Assembly: GCA_963778465.1 (NCBI GenBank) | Contig: CAVZUK010000003.1 | Location: 2,914,001 to 2,978,000 of the forward strand | Source of the DNA: CAVZBW01 sp963778465 | GTDB lineage: Bacteria; Actinomycetota; Acidimicrobiia; Acidimicrobiales; RAAP-2 | Length of the DNA stretch: 64,000 nt | Reading direction: 5' to 3' | In this document: positions 8,931 through 18,203 of the stretch, piece after piece | Layout: the number at the start of each line of letters is the position of its first letter | Position numbering within the stretch: the first letter of the stretch is position 1 | The notes under the pieces: generated by a model | What the model saw: only the letters and a program-made list of their open reading frames with translations | Databases searched by the model: none | What the model was told of the DNA's origin: nothing | Made by a program: the position numbers and the translations under genes

Positions 8931-11900
8931 ATGCGCGAGCCGAGGACCGCACGGCGACGCCACTACGCACCGGCGGCCGCGGTCGTGGTGGCGGCCTTTG
9001 GGGCGTTCCTCGCCTTCTTGGACTCGACGGTCGTCAACGTCGCCTTCCCCGACATCCAGGCTGCCTTCCCCCACGCTTCCGTCAGCACGCTCTCGTGGGT
9101 CCTCAACGCCTACAACGTCGTGTTCGCCGGGCTGCTCGTCCTGTCCGGGCGCTTCGCGGATCTCCTCGGTCGCCGGCGCCTCTTCAAGATGGGACTCATC
9201 GTCTTCACGGTGATGTCCGTGCTCTGCGCGGTCTCCACGTCGATCGAGATGCTGATCGTGTTCCGGGTGTTCCAGGGAGCCGGTGCCGCCATGCTCGTCC
9301 CCGCGTCCCTCGGCATCGTGGTCCACGCGTCGCCGTTGGAACGGCGCAACCGCTCCCTCAGCCTGTGGGCCGCTTCGGCCGCCCTCGCGGCCGGCCTCGG
9401 TCCGCCGATCGGCGGCGCCCTGGTCGACGCCTACAACTGGCGGATGGTGTTCCTGATCAACCTCCCGCTCGGGATCCTCGCCTGGTTCCTGGCGCGGCGG
9501 ATGGTGATCGAGAGCCGCGCTCCGGGCCGCCGGATCATGCCCGACCTGCGGGGTGCCCTCGTCCTCTCGCTCGCCGTCGGGGCACTCACGCTCGGCATCG
9601 TCCAGGGGGGGTCATGGGGTTGGAGCAGCGCCGCGACCCTGGCGTCGTTCGCCGTGGCGGCGATCGGGATCGCCCTGACGGTGCAGAGCTCGCGACACCA
9701 CCAGTCGCCGATCCTCGATCCGGACCTGCTCCGCATCCGGGCGTTCACCGTGAGCAACCTCATCACGCTGGCGGTGGGCCTCGGTCTGTACACCTACCTC
9801 CTCGCCCACATCCTGTGGCTCCACTACGTCTGGGGGTACAACCTCCTCCTCGCCGGACTCGCGGTGGCCCCCGGGGCGGTCGTGGCGGCGATCCTCGCCC
9901 CCACCTGTGGCCGGCTGGCCGATCGTTTCGGCCCGAGGGCGGTGGTCGTGCCGGGAGCGCTCGTCTGGGCCGGGGCGTACGTGTGGTACGCGACCCGGGT
10001 GGGGCTGCAGCCCGACTTCGTCGGGGAGTGGCTCCCCGGACAGATCCTGAGTGGGATCGGGGTCGGGGCGACGGTCCCGGTCGCGGCGGCGGGTGGCCTG
10101 TCGGTCGTTCGGGCCGGGCAGTACGCCACCGCCTCTGCGGTGAACTCGAGCACGCGGCAGATCGGTGGCGTGCTCGGGATCGCCATCCTCACCATCTTCA
10201 TCGCCCACCCCACGCCGACGAGCCTGCCCAACGACCTCCGCCACGGTTGGGAGCTCGCGGCCGCCAGCTTCGCCGCCGCTGCGGTGATCGCCCTGTTCTT
10301 CGGTCGCGTCCGGACCCGGGACGACGCGCTGACCGCCACGGCGGGCCCACCCCGCGTCTCGCGGCGCGTACCGGATCCTCTCGTGACCACGAGCCGGCCC
10401 GCGGCCGAGACGGACCTCCTCGGGCTCCTGCCCTCGGAGGTCCGCGACGAGATGCTGTCGTCCGGCGAGCAGGTGGAACTACGGGCGGGCGAGGCCCTGT
10501 TCCACGCGGGCGACCCCGGAGACACCCTGTATCTCTTGCGCTCCGGTCGGGTGGACGTGCGACGGCCCGACGGATCGTCGCGCGAGCTGTTCCCCGGCGC
10601 GACGATCGGCGAGCTCGCGCTGCTGACGGGAGCGCCCCGAGCGGCCGCCGTCGTCGCGAGACGCGACAGCACGCTGATCGCCATCGATCGGGACGGCTTC
10701 GAACGACTGGCGACGCGCCAGCCCGCCGTCGTGAGCGCGGTGGCCAAGGGCCTGGCGCAGCAGCTGCAGGCGAGCCGGCTCGACGCGCCGACCCGGACTC
10801 CCGTCCCCAAGGTGATCGCCGTCGTCGCACTCGACGGCGACGTGCCCACCGAACCGCTGGCCGACGCCCTGAGGAAGGGCCTCGATCGCCGTCTACGGGT
10901 GGCGACCCTCGACGTGGCTCAGGCTGGCGGGCTCCAACGTGCCGAGGACGACAACGACCGCGTCCTTCTCGTGTCGGGGACGGCCGGCGAGGACCAGTCT
11001 GCCGCCATGCGCCAGGCCGACCGCATCGTGCTGGCCGCGAGCGCTCCCGGACCCGCCCGTCTCAACGGCGTGGGATCGGCCGTCGCGGACCTCGAGGTGC
11101 CCTGCGACGTCGTCCTGACCGGCGCGGCGCCCGCGGAGGACGACGTGGTGGGCTGGCACGACCAGACCGGGTGCCGTCGCCTGTACCACGTGGGCAGCGA
11201 GCGGGCCGCGTGGGAAGTGGGCTTGCGACCCCTCATCGATCGCCTCACCCAGAGCTCGGTCGCACTCGTCCTCGGCGGTGGCGGGGCCCGAGCGCTGGCG
11301 CACCTCGGCGTCCTCCACGCCTTCGAGCGCGCCGGGATCACGGTCGACCGGCTGGCCGGGACGAGCATCGGCGGGTTGATCGCCGCGCTCGAGCGCGACC
11401 GGGGCGACCGCCTCCGAGGTCGAGGAGCGGATGTTCGAGGAGTTCGTCCAGCGAAACCCGTTCGGGGACTACCGGCTCTCGCTCACCAGCCTCGCCCGGG
11501 GGGAGCGCGCCCGGGGGCTCCTGCGCCGTTGCTTCGGCGACGAGCGCATGGAGACGCTGCCCCGGGAGCTGGTCGTGGCGAGCACCGACCTCTACGAGCG
11601 TGTGCCCGTCTACCACCGCCGCGGCGCCATCGCCGAGGCCGTAGGCGCCTCGATGTGCATGCCCGTGCTGCTCCCGCCGCGACGCCTCGAGGGGCGGATG
11701 CTCGTGGACGGCACGCTCGCCGACAACTGTCCGACTGCTCCCTTCGCCGAGCTCGAGGAGGGCCCGGTCGTCGCGGTCCGCATCGCGAGCGGGGTTGGGG
11801 ATCCCCACGAGTCACGCACGCCGTCGCTCGGGGAGACCCTGCTGCGGATCGTGCAGATGGGGGACCGAGGGGCACGCCTCGACGAGCCACAGGCAACCGC

Positions 11901-12084
11901 CGTCGCCACCGTCACCGTCACGCCGGACGCAGCGGGGGTCGGGCTGTTGGAGTTCCACCAGCTCGAGCAAGCACGCGATGCCGGCCTTCGGGCGGGCGAG
12001 GAGGCGATCGCCGCCCTCCGAGAGGCGACCCGGGACGGACCCCCCTACCAGTGGCGCTCGGCCCACTCGCCGGCCTCGAGCTGA
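8931..12084 (+). pseudogene. MFS transporter / cNMP-binding / patatin-like phospholipase fusion, broken by a frameshift
   Basis: Residues 1 to about 455 form a DHA2-type major facilitator with some 14 membrane segments (DSTVVNVAFPDI, GRFADLLGRR, WRMVFLINLP). About 500-610 is a cyclic-nucleotide-binding fold (GDPGDTLYLLRSGRV, GELALLTGAPRAA). From about 775 a patatin/NTE hydrolase follows, with LGGGGARALAHLGV and the nucleophile motif GTSIGG. The frame breaks at about 11391-11405: removing one base joins the chain to a frame ending at 12084 that supplies the rest, including MLVDGTLADN with the dyad Asp. The intact protein would be about 1050 residues. The unshifted frame runs on to 12722 but has no recognisable content. 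Could be a sequence error or real decay. The 3' end overlaps the convergent gene by 40 bases. Confidence 0.8.
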
Positions 12085-13838
12085 GCGCTCGCCTGGCGGT
12101 AGCCCAGGTCGATCAGGTGTCGGGCGGCGTGGAAGTCGAACATCGGGCTCGACGCCACGGGCGGCCGGATGAGGAGGTCTGGCTCGTGGGTGTCGAGGAG
12201 GTCGCGCTGTGCCTGGATGGCCGCCAGCTCCTTCGCCCTCATGAGCACGCTCAAGGCATTCGGGGGCGCCGGCGTGGAGCGGTGACCACGAACCCTGTCG
12301 AGCAGCAGGGTCCAGCCCGAGGGCGTCTCCCGGTAGTCGGGTGCGGCGGCCATCTCGACGTCCACGGACACGTCGACGGCGATCACGGTTCCGCCGCCGA
12401 GGCGGCTCCGCATGACGTCGACCGGAAGGTTGTTGATGACGCCGCCGTCCACGAGCAGATCGTCTCCTCGCCGGACCGGGGGGAAGATCCCGGGCAGCGA
12501 GAGGCTGGCGCGGATCGCGCTCGCAAGCGGACCCCGGTCGTGTACGACCATCGAGGCCTGTGTGAGGTTGGCCGAGATGCAGAAGTAGGGCAGCCAGCAC
12601 GTCTCGATGGTGCGATCGCCGACCCCGCCCGATCCTTCGAGAAGCCGCCGGATCTTGCGCGCCGAGCTGAACGAGAGCAGCGGGAGCGTCGGGGCGAACA
12701 GGTGCCCGCTCTCGACGAATGACGACATCGCCCAGTCGCGGCGGCTCCGATCGTCGATGTCGAACGCACGCAGGACCCCAAGCACGGCCCCGATGCTCGT
12801 ACCGCCCACCGCGTCGACGGGAACTTCCGCCTCGTCGAGCGCTCGCATCACGCCGAGGTGGGCGAAGCCTCGCGGACCCCCTCCGCCGAGCACGAGCCCG
12901 CACCCCCGGCCGGTGAGCAGCCGGGCGGCCCTCGCCAGGTCGTCCGGCCGGCCGCTGCGGAGGTTGAGGTGTCGCGCGCCGGGCACCTTCTCCAGCCATC
13001 CCGTGACGCCCTCGGGCCATGAACGTGTCCCCGGGTGCACGAGTAGGAGCCACACCACCCCCCGGGCCGCCCTTGAGGAGACCTCCTCGGCCAGGTCCGG
13101 AGGCAGCCCCTCGGGCCTGGCCCGGGCGTCGGCGACGAGCACGACGCGGTCGCTTTGGCTGAGGCACCAGCGTCGCCATTCCCCTGCCCCCGAGCTGCCC
13201 TCGTAGAGGACGTAGCGATGCGAGCTCTCGAGGCGGTGGGCCCAACCGAGCCGCGCTTCCCGGCCCGTCACGTCGCGCGCCGACCCCGAGGCGGCGGGCG
13301 CGTCGCCTCTCAGGGCATCGAGCAGCCCGGCGGCGACGTCGACGACGGGAGACGACTCCCCCAATCCGTAGAGACCGAGGGTGAGGACACGCTCGACGTC
13401 GATGCTCGGGCTCTGGGAGGGGACGAACCGGTCGACGACGATCCTGGCGACGTTGCGTAGCCACTGGGGATTCTCGTGCGCCAATCGGTCGAACTCCTCG
13501 CGAGGCAGGAGGAGCAGCTCGCTGTCCCTCACCGCGCGCACCGTTGCCGTGCGCCGTTGGCCGGTGAGCATCCCGATCTCGCCGAACACCTGGCCGCGCG
13601 AGATCTCGCGGCGTGGATCCTCTTCGCCCACCGCCTGCAGCCGCCCGTTGATCACGACGTAGAGCGCAGCGGAGGGATCGCCCTCGCGCACGCAGATCTG
13701 GCCGGCCTCGAGGTGGACGGTCCGGCAGCGCGACAGGGCGAGCTCGAGGTCCTGCTCCGAGAGCTCCGCGAACATCGGGATCGTCGCGAGCAGCCCCCGG
13801 AGATCCCGATCGCGCTCGTCCACGAGAGCTCCGGGCAT
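12045..13838 (-). CDS. cNMP-binding domain / patatin-like phospholipase (NTE family)
   Basis: 597 residues. A cyclic-nucleotide-binding fold at about 15-135 (REGDPSAALYVVINGRL, FGEIGMLTGQRRTATVRA) is followed by a middle region and a patatin domain from about 314. The patatin part carries the oxyanion loop GGGGPRGFAHLG, nucleophile Ser348 in GGTSIGA and the Asp464 of VDGG, so it should be an active serine hydrolase on phospholipid or lysophospholipid. The same cNMP-patatin architecture appears in the convergent fusion gene, which adds a transporter. A cNMP- or lipid-sensing role is inferred from the family of neuropathy target esterase. No membrane segment or signal peptide is seen. Confidence 0.88.
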   Translation of the reverse strand: MPGALVDERDRDLRGLLATIPMFAELSEQDLELALSRCRTVHLEAGQICVREGDPSAALYVVINGRLQAVGEEDPRREISRGQVFGEIGMLTGQRRTATVRAVRDSELLLLPREEFDRLAHENPQWLRNVARIVVDRFVPSQSPSIDVERVLTLGLYGLGESSPVVDVAAGLLDALRGDAPAASGSARDVTGREARLGWAHRLESSHRYVLYEGSSGAGEWRRWCLSQSDRVVLVADARARPEGLPPDLAEEVSSRAARGVVWLLLVHPGTRSWPEGVTGWLEKVPGARHLNLRSGRPDDLARAARLLTGRGCGLVLGGGGPRGFAHLGVMRALDEAEVPVDAVGGTSIGAVLGVLRAFDIDDRSRRDWAMSSFVESGHLFAPTLPLLSFSSARKIRRLLEGSGGVGDRTIETCWLPYFCISANLTQASMVVHDRGPLASAIRASLSLPGIFPPVRRGDDLLVDGGVINNLPVDVMRSRLGGGTVIAVDVSVDVEMAAAPDYRETPSGWTLLLDRVRGHRSTPAPPNALSVLMRAKELAAIQAQRDLLDTHEPDLLIRPPVASSPMFDFHAARHLIDLGYRQASAQLEAGEWAERHW

Positions 13839-13976
13839 CTACTGCGATTCCCTCGGCCTAGCCGGGTTCGCGGGCCGTCGACGGATGCTGGCAGCGAGCC
13901 CGTCGACCGGCGATTCCAACCATGGGCGAGTCACGCTACTAGGGCGTGCGTACGGCGACGGCTACGCTCGGCCCGG

Positions 13977-14060
13977 GCCCGGATGGCGGAATCGGCAGAC
14001 GCGGAGGCCTCAAAAGCCTTTGCCCGCAAGGGCGTGGGGGTTCAAGTCCCCCTCCGGGCA
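13977..14060 (+). tRNA. tRNA-Leu (anticodon CAA)
   Basis: 84-nt class II tRNA. Acceptor stem GCCCGGA pairs with TCCGGGC. The anticodon stem GAGGC/GCCTT encloses loop CTCAAAA, giving anticodon CAA, which reads TTG. A long variable arm TGCCCGCAAGGGCGT and the T-arm GGGGGTTCAAGTCCCCC are present. The discriminator is A. A complete CCA end is not encoded (the sequence continues CCG). Confidence 0.96.
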
Positions 14061-14205
14061 CCGAGAGAATTCCCTGCTAGGACACGATTCCCCAGCTGGC
14101 GAGATGCATGAGCTGGGAGTTGTGATTAGCGTTTCGATGCCAGTTGCCGGTTTTCGTGGGTTTGCGGGGCCGACAATGCTCGCCAGGGGGCGCCGAAGTC
14201 GTGGG

Positions 14206-14213
14206 AGGAGGTG
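14206..14213 (+). promoter_or_regulatory. Strong Shine-Dalgarno site that sets the mltG start
   Basis: AGGAGGTG, a full match to the anti-SD core, ends six bases before GTG 14220. It overlaps the alternative GTG at 14211, which therefore cannot use it. This is why 14220 is taken as the start of the first mltG gene. Confidence 0.75.
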
Positions 14214-14219
14214 AACCTG

Positions 14220-16100
14220 GTGGCTGCGCCGCGTGTGCCTGCAGATCTCGACGCCTCCGCGCCCCCCCGGCCGCGGAGCACTTCTGCCTCCCCTGGCAAC
14301 GCCAAGCGCTCCTCATCCGGTGAGGACCCTGCCGTCGAATGGTCGCTCAAGAACAAGAGCACGCTGCCGTTCGACCAAGACGATCTCGAGTCCACGGCGG
14401 AGTGGTCCCCGCGAGCCAAGCGCCGCAATGGTCAGGGCGGCTCGCAAGGGCAGGCTCCCCGCACGCAAGCAGCCCCTGCGGGCACCAAGGCCGGCCGGCC
14501 GGCCTCCAACGGCTCCAAGGGCGGCTCCAAGGGCGGCTCCAATGGCAAGGCCGCTCGGGGTCCCGCCCGACCATCCGGCGCGCGTCCGTCGAACACGTCG
14601 CGTGCGCCACGCACGGAGGCCGTCGGGAACGGCACGTCACCAACTCGCGCGGCTCCCAACGCCAACAGGACCGCACGACCTCCCTCTGCTCCGAAGACCG
14701 ACGGTGCCGGACGGCAACGCCCTGCCGCCAAGTCCAACGGCACCGCCGCGCCGCCGCGGCCGGCGGCGGGCTCCAACGGGACCGCTCCACCGCGGCAGGC
14801 AGCCAGGACCAACGGGGTTGCAGCACCGCAACGGCCCGCCGCCAAGACCAATGGGGCGGCACGACCTGCTGCTGCTCAGAAGACCAACGGCGTCGCACCG
14901 CCGCCCGCTTCGGCGAAGAGCAACGGCGCCGTAGCACCACCGCCGCCCCGGCGCAACGCGGCGGCCGTCGTCGTGGCACCCGGACGCCCGCCCGCACCCA
15001 AGGCGATCCACCACGCCGGCCACACCGGCAGGGGCCGGATGAGCGAGATGGTGAGATCGGTCCGGCGAGCGGCCCGGCAACGCAAGTTCCGGCGGCGACG
15101 GATCGCCGTCTTCTCCGTCCTCGGCGTGTTGCTGGTGATCCTCGCCATCGGCGGTTGGTACGAGCTCCAGGCGAACCCTCTCGGCAAGCCGAATGGGACC
15201 GTCGTCATCAACGTGTCGCGCGGCGAGAACTCCGCCTCGGTGGTCAGCGACCTGGTCGGCAAGGGAGTGGTCTCCAGCTCGATGGCGTACCACTTCTACC
15301 TCTTCTTCCACCAGCTTCCGCAGGTCCAGCCCGGCGGCTACAGCCTCCAACACAACATGTCGTTCGGCCAGGTGGACCGTTCGCTCTCCGGAGGTCCCAC
15401 CGTGACCCAGCTGGCCGTGCCGGCGGGACTCACGCTCCGGGAGCTGTCGGACCGGGTGGGCCAGCTCCCCGGTCTGGACGCCAAGCGCTTCCGGGCCGCC
15501 GTGCAGGGGGGAAAGGTGCACTCCCCCTGGCAACCCGCGGGATCCGCCAGCCTCGAGGGTCTCGTGGCTCCCGGGACCTACGCCGTGCTACCCGGCGAGA
15601 GCGAGCAACACCTCCTCCAACAGATGGTGGACCGGTTCAACACCCAGGCCGCCAAGGTGGGCGCCACCCCCAAGCAGGCCGCCAAGCTCGGGCTCACGCC
15701 GAGCCAGCTCATCACCGTGGCGTCGATCGTCCAGAAGGAGGGCTACATCCAGAGCAACATGCCCAAGGTGGCCCGCGTGATCTACAACCGCCTGGCACAG
15801 GGCATGCCATTGCAGATGGACTCGACGGTGCTGTACTCCCTCGGACGAGACGGTGGGCCGGTCACCCAGCAGGACGAGCAGGTCGACACCCCCTACAACA
15901 CGTACCTGCACCCCGGGCTGCCGCCGACGCCCGTGTCGTTCCCCTCGACGGCGGCGCTCCAGGCAGCTGCGCACCCGCCTGCAGGCTCGTGGCTCTACTT
16001 CGTCGTGATGGACAAGCACGGCGACGAGGCGTTCGCGTCGACCTTCCAACAGCAGCAGGCCAACGAGGCCACGGCGAACAACCGCGGACTCGGAAGCTGA
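14220..16100 (+). CDS. mltG: Endolytic transglycosylase MltG/YceG, paralogue 1 with long low-complexity N-terminus
   Basis: 626 residues. MltG cuts nascent glycan strands at the membrane and so terminates peptidoglycan chains. The first 270 or so residues are cytosolic, disordered, rich in Pro, Ala, Asn and Gly, with a repeated TNG/SNG..APP pattern. One membrane segment (about 300-322) follows a basic RRRRIAVF stretch. The C-terminal YceG domain has the catalytic Glu in ASIVQKEG, then VIYNRL, PLQMDSTVLY and DTPYNTY. A second mltG lies at 58145-59473 in the conserved alaS-ruvX-aroE setting. This copy stands alone beside tRNA-Leu and is longer, so it is probably the specialised paralogue. Confidence 0.88.
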   Translation: MAAPRVPADLDASAPPRPRSTSASPGNAKRSSSGEDPAVEWSLKNKSTLPFDQDDLESTAEWSPRAKRRNGQGGSQGQAPRTQAAPAGTKAGRPASNGSKGGSKGGSNGKAARGPARPSGARPSNTSRAPRTEAVGNGTSPTRAAPNANRTARPPSAPKTDGAGRQRPAAKSNGTAAPPRPAAGSNGTAPPRQAARTNGVAAPQRPAAKTNGAARPAAAQKTNGVAPPPASAKSNGAVAPPPPRRNAAAVVVAPGRPPAPKAIHHAGHTGRGRMSEMVRSVRRAARQRKFRRRRIAVFSVLGVLLVILAIGGWYELQANPLGKPNGTVVINVSRGENSASVVSDLVGKGVVSSSMAYHFYLFFHQLPQVQPGGYSLQHNMSFGQVDRSLSGGPTVTQLAVPAGLTLRELSDRVGQLPGLDAKRFRAAVQGGKVHSPWQPAGSASLEGLVAPGTYAVLPGESEQHLLQQMVDRFNTQAAKVGATPKQAAKLGLTPSQLITVASIVQKEGYIQSNMPKVARVIYNRLAQGMPLQMDSTVLYSLGRDGGPVTQQDEQVDTPYNTYLHPGLPPTPVSFPSTAALQAAAHPPAGSWLYFVVMDKHGDEAFASTFQQQQANEATANNRGLGS

Positions 16101-16166
16101 TCACCGGCCTCGATCCGTCATTGCGAGCCGTCGAATCCGCTGCCGCCCGGGATCAGAATGGCACCG

Positions 16167-16193
16167 TGGTCATCGATGTGTCATCGATGACCA
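16167..16193. repeat. Perfect 12-bp inverted repeat with 3-nt loop
   Basis: TGGTCATCGATG (16167-16178), spacer TGT, then its exact reverse complement (16182-16193). Each arm contains the self-complementary octamer CATCGATG. It lies 66 bases after the mltG stop and 138 bases before the next gene. There is no T-run, so an intrinsic terminator of the usual kind is not evident; a hairpin terminator without a U-tract or a dimer operator are both possible. Nothing else recognisable is seen in the 16101-16330 spacer. Confidence 0.75.
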
Positions 16194-16330
16194 AGGAACC
16201 CCGGTGCTTCCACGGTACGGGCGCCATCCCTTGACGCCTGGCGTATCGTTGCCGCACGGTTCCTGAGCCGACTCCAGCGGTCGGCTTCCGGCGGACCCGG
16301 AAGCGGTGAAGGCGAAAAGGGGAGGCTCTC

Positions 16331-17095
16331 ATCGGCAACGTTCGGCGACACTTGACCGCCCTCGTCGGCACCGTGGCTCTCGGCATGGCGAGCGTCGTCG
16401 TCGCCGGCGCGACATCGATGCCTGCATCGGCGGCCCCCGTGAGCCCTCCCAGGATCAATAGCGCTGTCGTGCCCAGCCAGCTATCGCTCGGCGGCGAGAC
16501 CGCCCTCCACTTCGTCATCGTCAACCCCAACCCCTCGACCACCTTGACCGGGGTCGGGTTCTCGGACAACCTGCCCGCGGGCGTGGTGGTGGCCACCCCG
16601 AGCAACGGCCTGAACGGCTCGTGCGGCGGCGGCACCATCACCGCGGTCCCGGCCTCGCGCTCCCTCTCGTTGTCCGGTGCCACGCTGGGCGGCGGGGCAA
16701 CCTGCGGTTTCTCGGTGGACCTGCTCGGCGTCGCCGTTGGGGTGCACCTCAACACGACCAGCCCGGTCACTTCGCACGAGGGGGGCGCTGGAAACTTCAC
16801 GGTCGCCGTGCTCGGGGTCCTCCCCTGTCCCTCCGGAGAGACAGCCCACCTCTTCACCGGCACCGCCACGACCGGCTCCGTCATCATCGGCGGATTCTGC
16901 GTGGCCAGGAACGGTCGGGCCACGTACCAGCAGGGCCCCGTCTCGGGGAGCGGGGGCCTCACGATCAACGGCTCCTCCAGCTCGTTCGGGGTCTTCGGAC
17001 CCCGTCTGAACCTGGCTGGCGGGACGAGCGGGCCGACCAGCTCGTTCACCGAAGTCCTGCCGTTCAAGGCGCAGGGGACCTACACGCTCGGCTGA
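16331..17095 (+). CDS. Secreted protein of unknown function with DUF11-like domain
   Basis: About 254 residues. A signal peptide is clear: a basic start with RRH, a hydrophobic run and a cleavage motif ASA-A near TSMPASAAP. The mature part is rich in Gly, Ser, Thr and Val, with a DUF11-like beta-sandwich segment (LHFVIVNPNPSTTLTGVGFSD, then DNLPAGVVV) as in surface proteins, and a Gly/Ser-rich C-terminus. The start is unusual. The SD-like GGGGAGG is five bases before an ATC codon at 16331 that begins a good signal peptide; the first normal start, TTG 16352, is about 26 bases past the SD. No enzymatic motif is seen. Confidence 0.7.
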   Translation: MGNVRRHLTALVGTVALGMASVVVAGATSMPASAAPVSPPRINSAVVPSQLSLGGETALHFVIVNPNPSTTLTGVGFSDNLPAGVVVATPSNGLNGSCGGGTITAVPASRSLSLSGATLGGGATCGFSVDLLGVAVGVHLNTTSPVTSHEGGAGNFTVAVLGVLPCPSGETAHLFTGTATTGSVIIGGFCVARNGRATYQQGPVSGSGGLTINGSSSSFGVFGPRLNLAGGTSGPTSSFTEVLPFKAQGTYTLG

Positions 17096-17118
17096 GCGGA
17101 GCCGCCGGGAGTACGCGA

Positions 17119-17934
17119 TCAGCTCGAGCGATCGGGACGGGCCCGCACCTCGAAACGGCGAGCCTCGAGCAGCGGAAGGGCACTGCGCACCGCGGCGGTC
17201 ACGTCCGCGGACACCTCGCCGACGGCGATGCCGGAAGCCGACTCGTCGAGCGCCGTCATGACGTGCCCGCGCGGGTCCACGATCATGCTGAGCCCGGTGT
17301 ACTCCGGCCCCGGCTGGTCGGCTGCGACGACGTAGGCCGTGTTCTCGATGGCGCGCGCCTGGAGCAGGACGCGCCACTGCTCGGCCTTGCCGGGTCCCTG
17401 CACAAATGCCGCGGGCACGACGAGCACCGTGGCGCCCGCGTCGACGAGCATCCTCGCCACCTCCGGGAACCGGACGTCGTAACAGGTCATGACTCCGATC
17501 CGGTGCTCCGCCACCGGGACGACGACCGCGGCATCCTCGACGGGCGTGCCCGCCACGATCCGATCGGACTCCCGCCAACCCAAGGCGTCGTAGAGGTGCA
17601 GCTTGCGGTAGCGCCCCACGAGACCCTCGGCCGACACGATCACCAGGCTGTTGTGGACCTTCTTGGACTGCGGGACGGACTCGAACATCCCCGCCACGAC
17701 GGTCACGCCCTCGCGCGCCGCCACGTCCGCGAGCGCGGCGACGAAGGGGCCCTCGAGGGTCTCCGCGTCGGCGGAGAGATCCACGTCGGGAGAGCCGAAG
17801 TCGCGTTGCATCGCCTCGGGCAGCACGACGAGGTCGGCACCCCTGCTCGCAGCTTCCACCACCGCACGGACCGCGGCGGAGCGATTCCCGTCGAGGTCCG
17901 CGGTCGAAGCAAGTTGGCAGACGCCCGCGCGCAC
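17119..17934 (-). CDS. Carbon-nitrogen hydrolase, Nit1/Nit2-like (nitrilase superfamily)
   Basis: 271 residues, typical length. The catalytic triad is complete: Glu40 in LVVLPEA, Lys111 in GRYRKLHLYD and Cys151 in MTCYDVRFPE. The pattern matches the Nit/omega-amidase branch, which repairs deaminated glutathione or hydrolyses alpha-ketoglutaramate-type amides. The exact substrate is not readable. The GTG at 17934 begins VRAGVCQLAST, the expected first strand. It is divergent from the fabD operon across a 269-base spacer in which I see no clear promoter pair. Confidence 0.85.
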   Translation of the reverse strand: MRAGVCQLASTADLDGNRSAAVRAVVEAASRGADLVVLPEAMQRDFGSPDVDLSADAETLEGPFVAALADVAAREGVTVVAGMFESVPQSKKVHNSLVIVSAEGLVGRYRKLHLYDALGWRESDRIVAGTPVEDAAVVVPVAEHRIGVMTCYDVRFPEVARMLVDAGATVLVVPAAFVQGPGKAEQWRVLLQARAIENTAYVVAADQPGPEYTGLSMIVDPRGHVMTALDESASGIAVGEVSADVTAAVRSALPLLEARRFEVRARPDRSS

Positions 17935-18203
17935 GGCGCCGAGCGTAGTGGTCCCGACGCGACCGCCCAGCCCGGTGCAACACCGGGAGCGGTGACGCGA
18001 AGAAGGCGATGCACGGCGCGCAACTGACCGCGCGGTAGCGCACGGGCGCGTGACCGCTCGGCCGCCACAGAGAAGAAATACGGGAAGTGACCAGCTGGTA
18101 AGGAGACGTTCGAGCCGCGTCGTGGCACACTTGCGGGAGCGTTTCGTTGACGTCTCGACCGGTCGACAGCCGACGGGACAACGTTCACGAGATAGGGGCA
18201 TCG

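Noticed and set aside
11391..11405. Programmed +1 ribosomal frameshift in the fusion gene
   Set aside because: No slippery codon with a stop, SD-like stimulator or conserved context is evident. The similar one-base excess in unrelated genes nearby makes sequence error the simpler explanation.
12085..12722. Continuation of the MFS-patatin frame past 12084
   Set aside because: After the frame break at about 11394 the translation becomes Arg/Gly/Pro-rich without motifs and runs antisense through the well-formed cNMP-patatin gene. The alternate frame ending at 12084 restores patatin motifs.
16150..16234. Possible degraded mltG fragment in the spacer
   Set aside because: AATGG.ACCGT.GTCATC..GTGTC resembles the mltG segment near 15191 and translates to a similar NGTVVI-VS run, but the likeness covers only about 25 bases and then stops. 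Too short to call a pseudogene.
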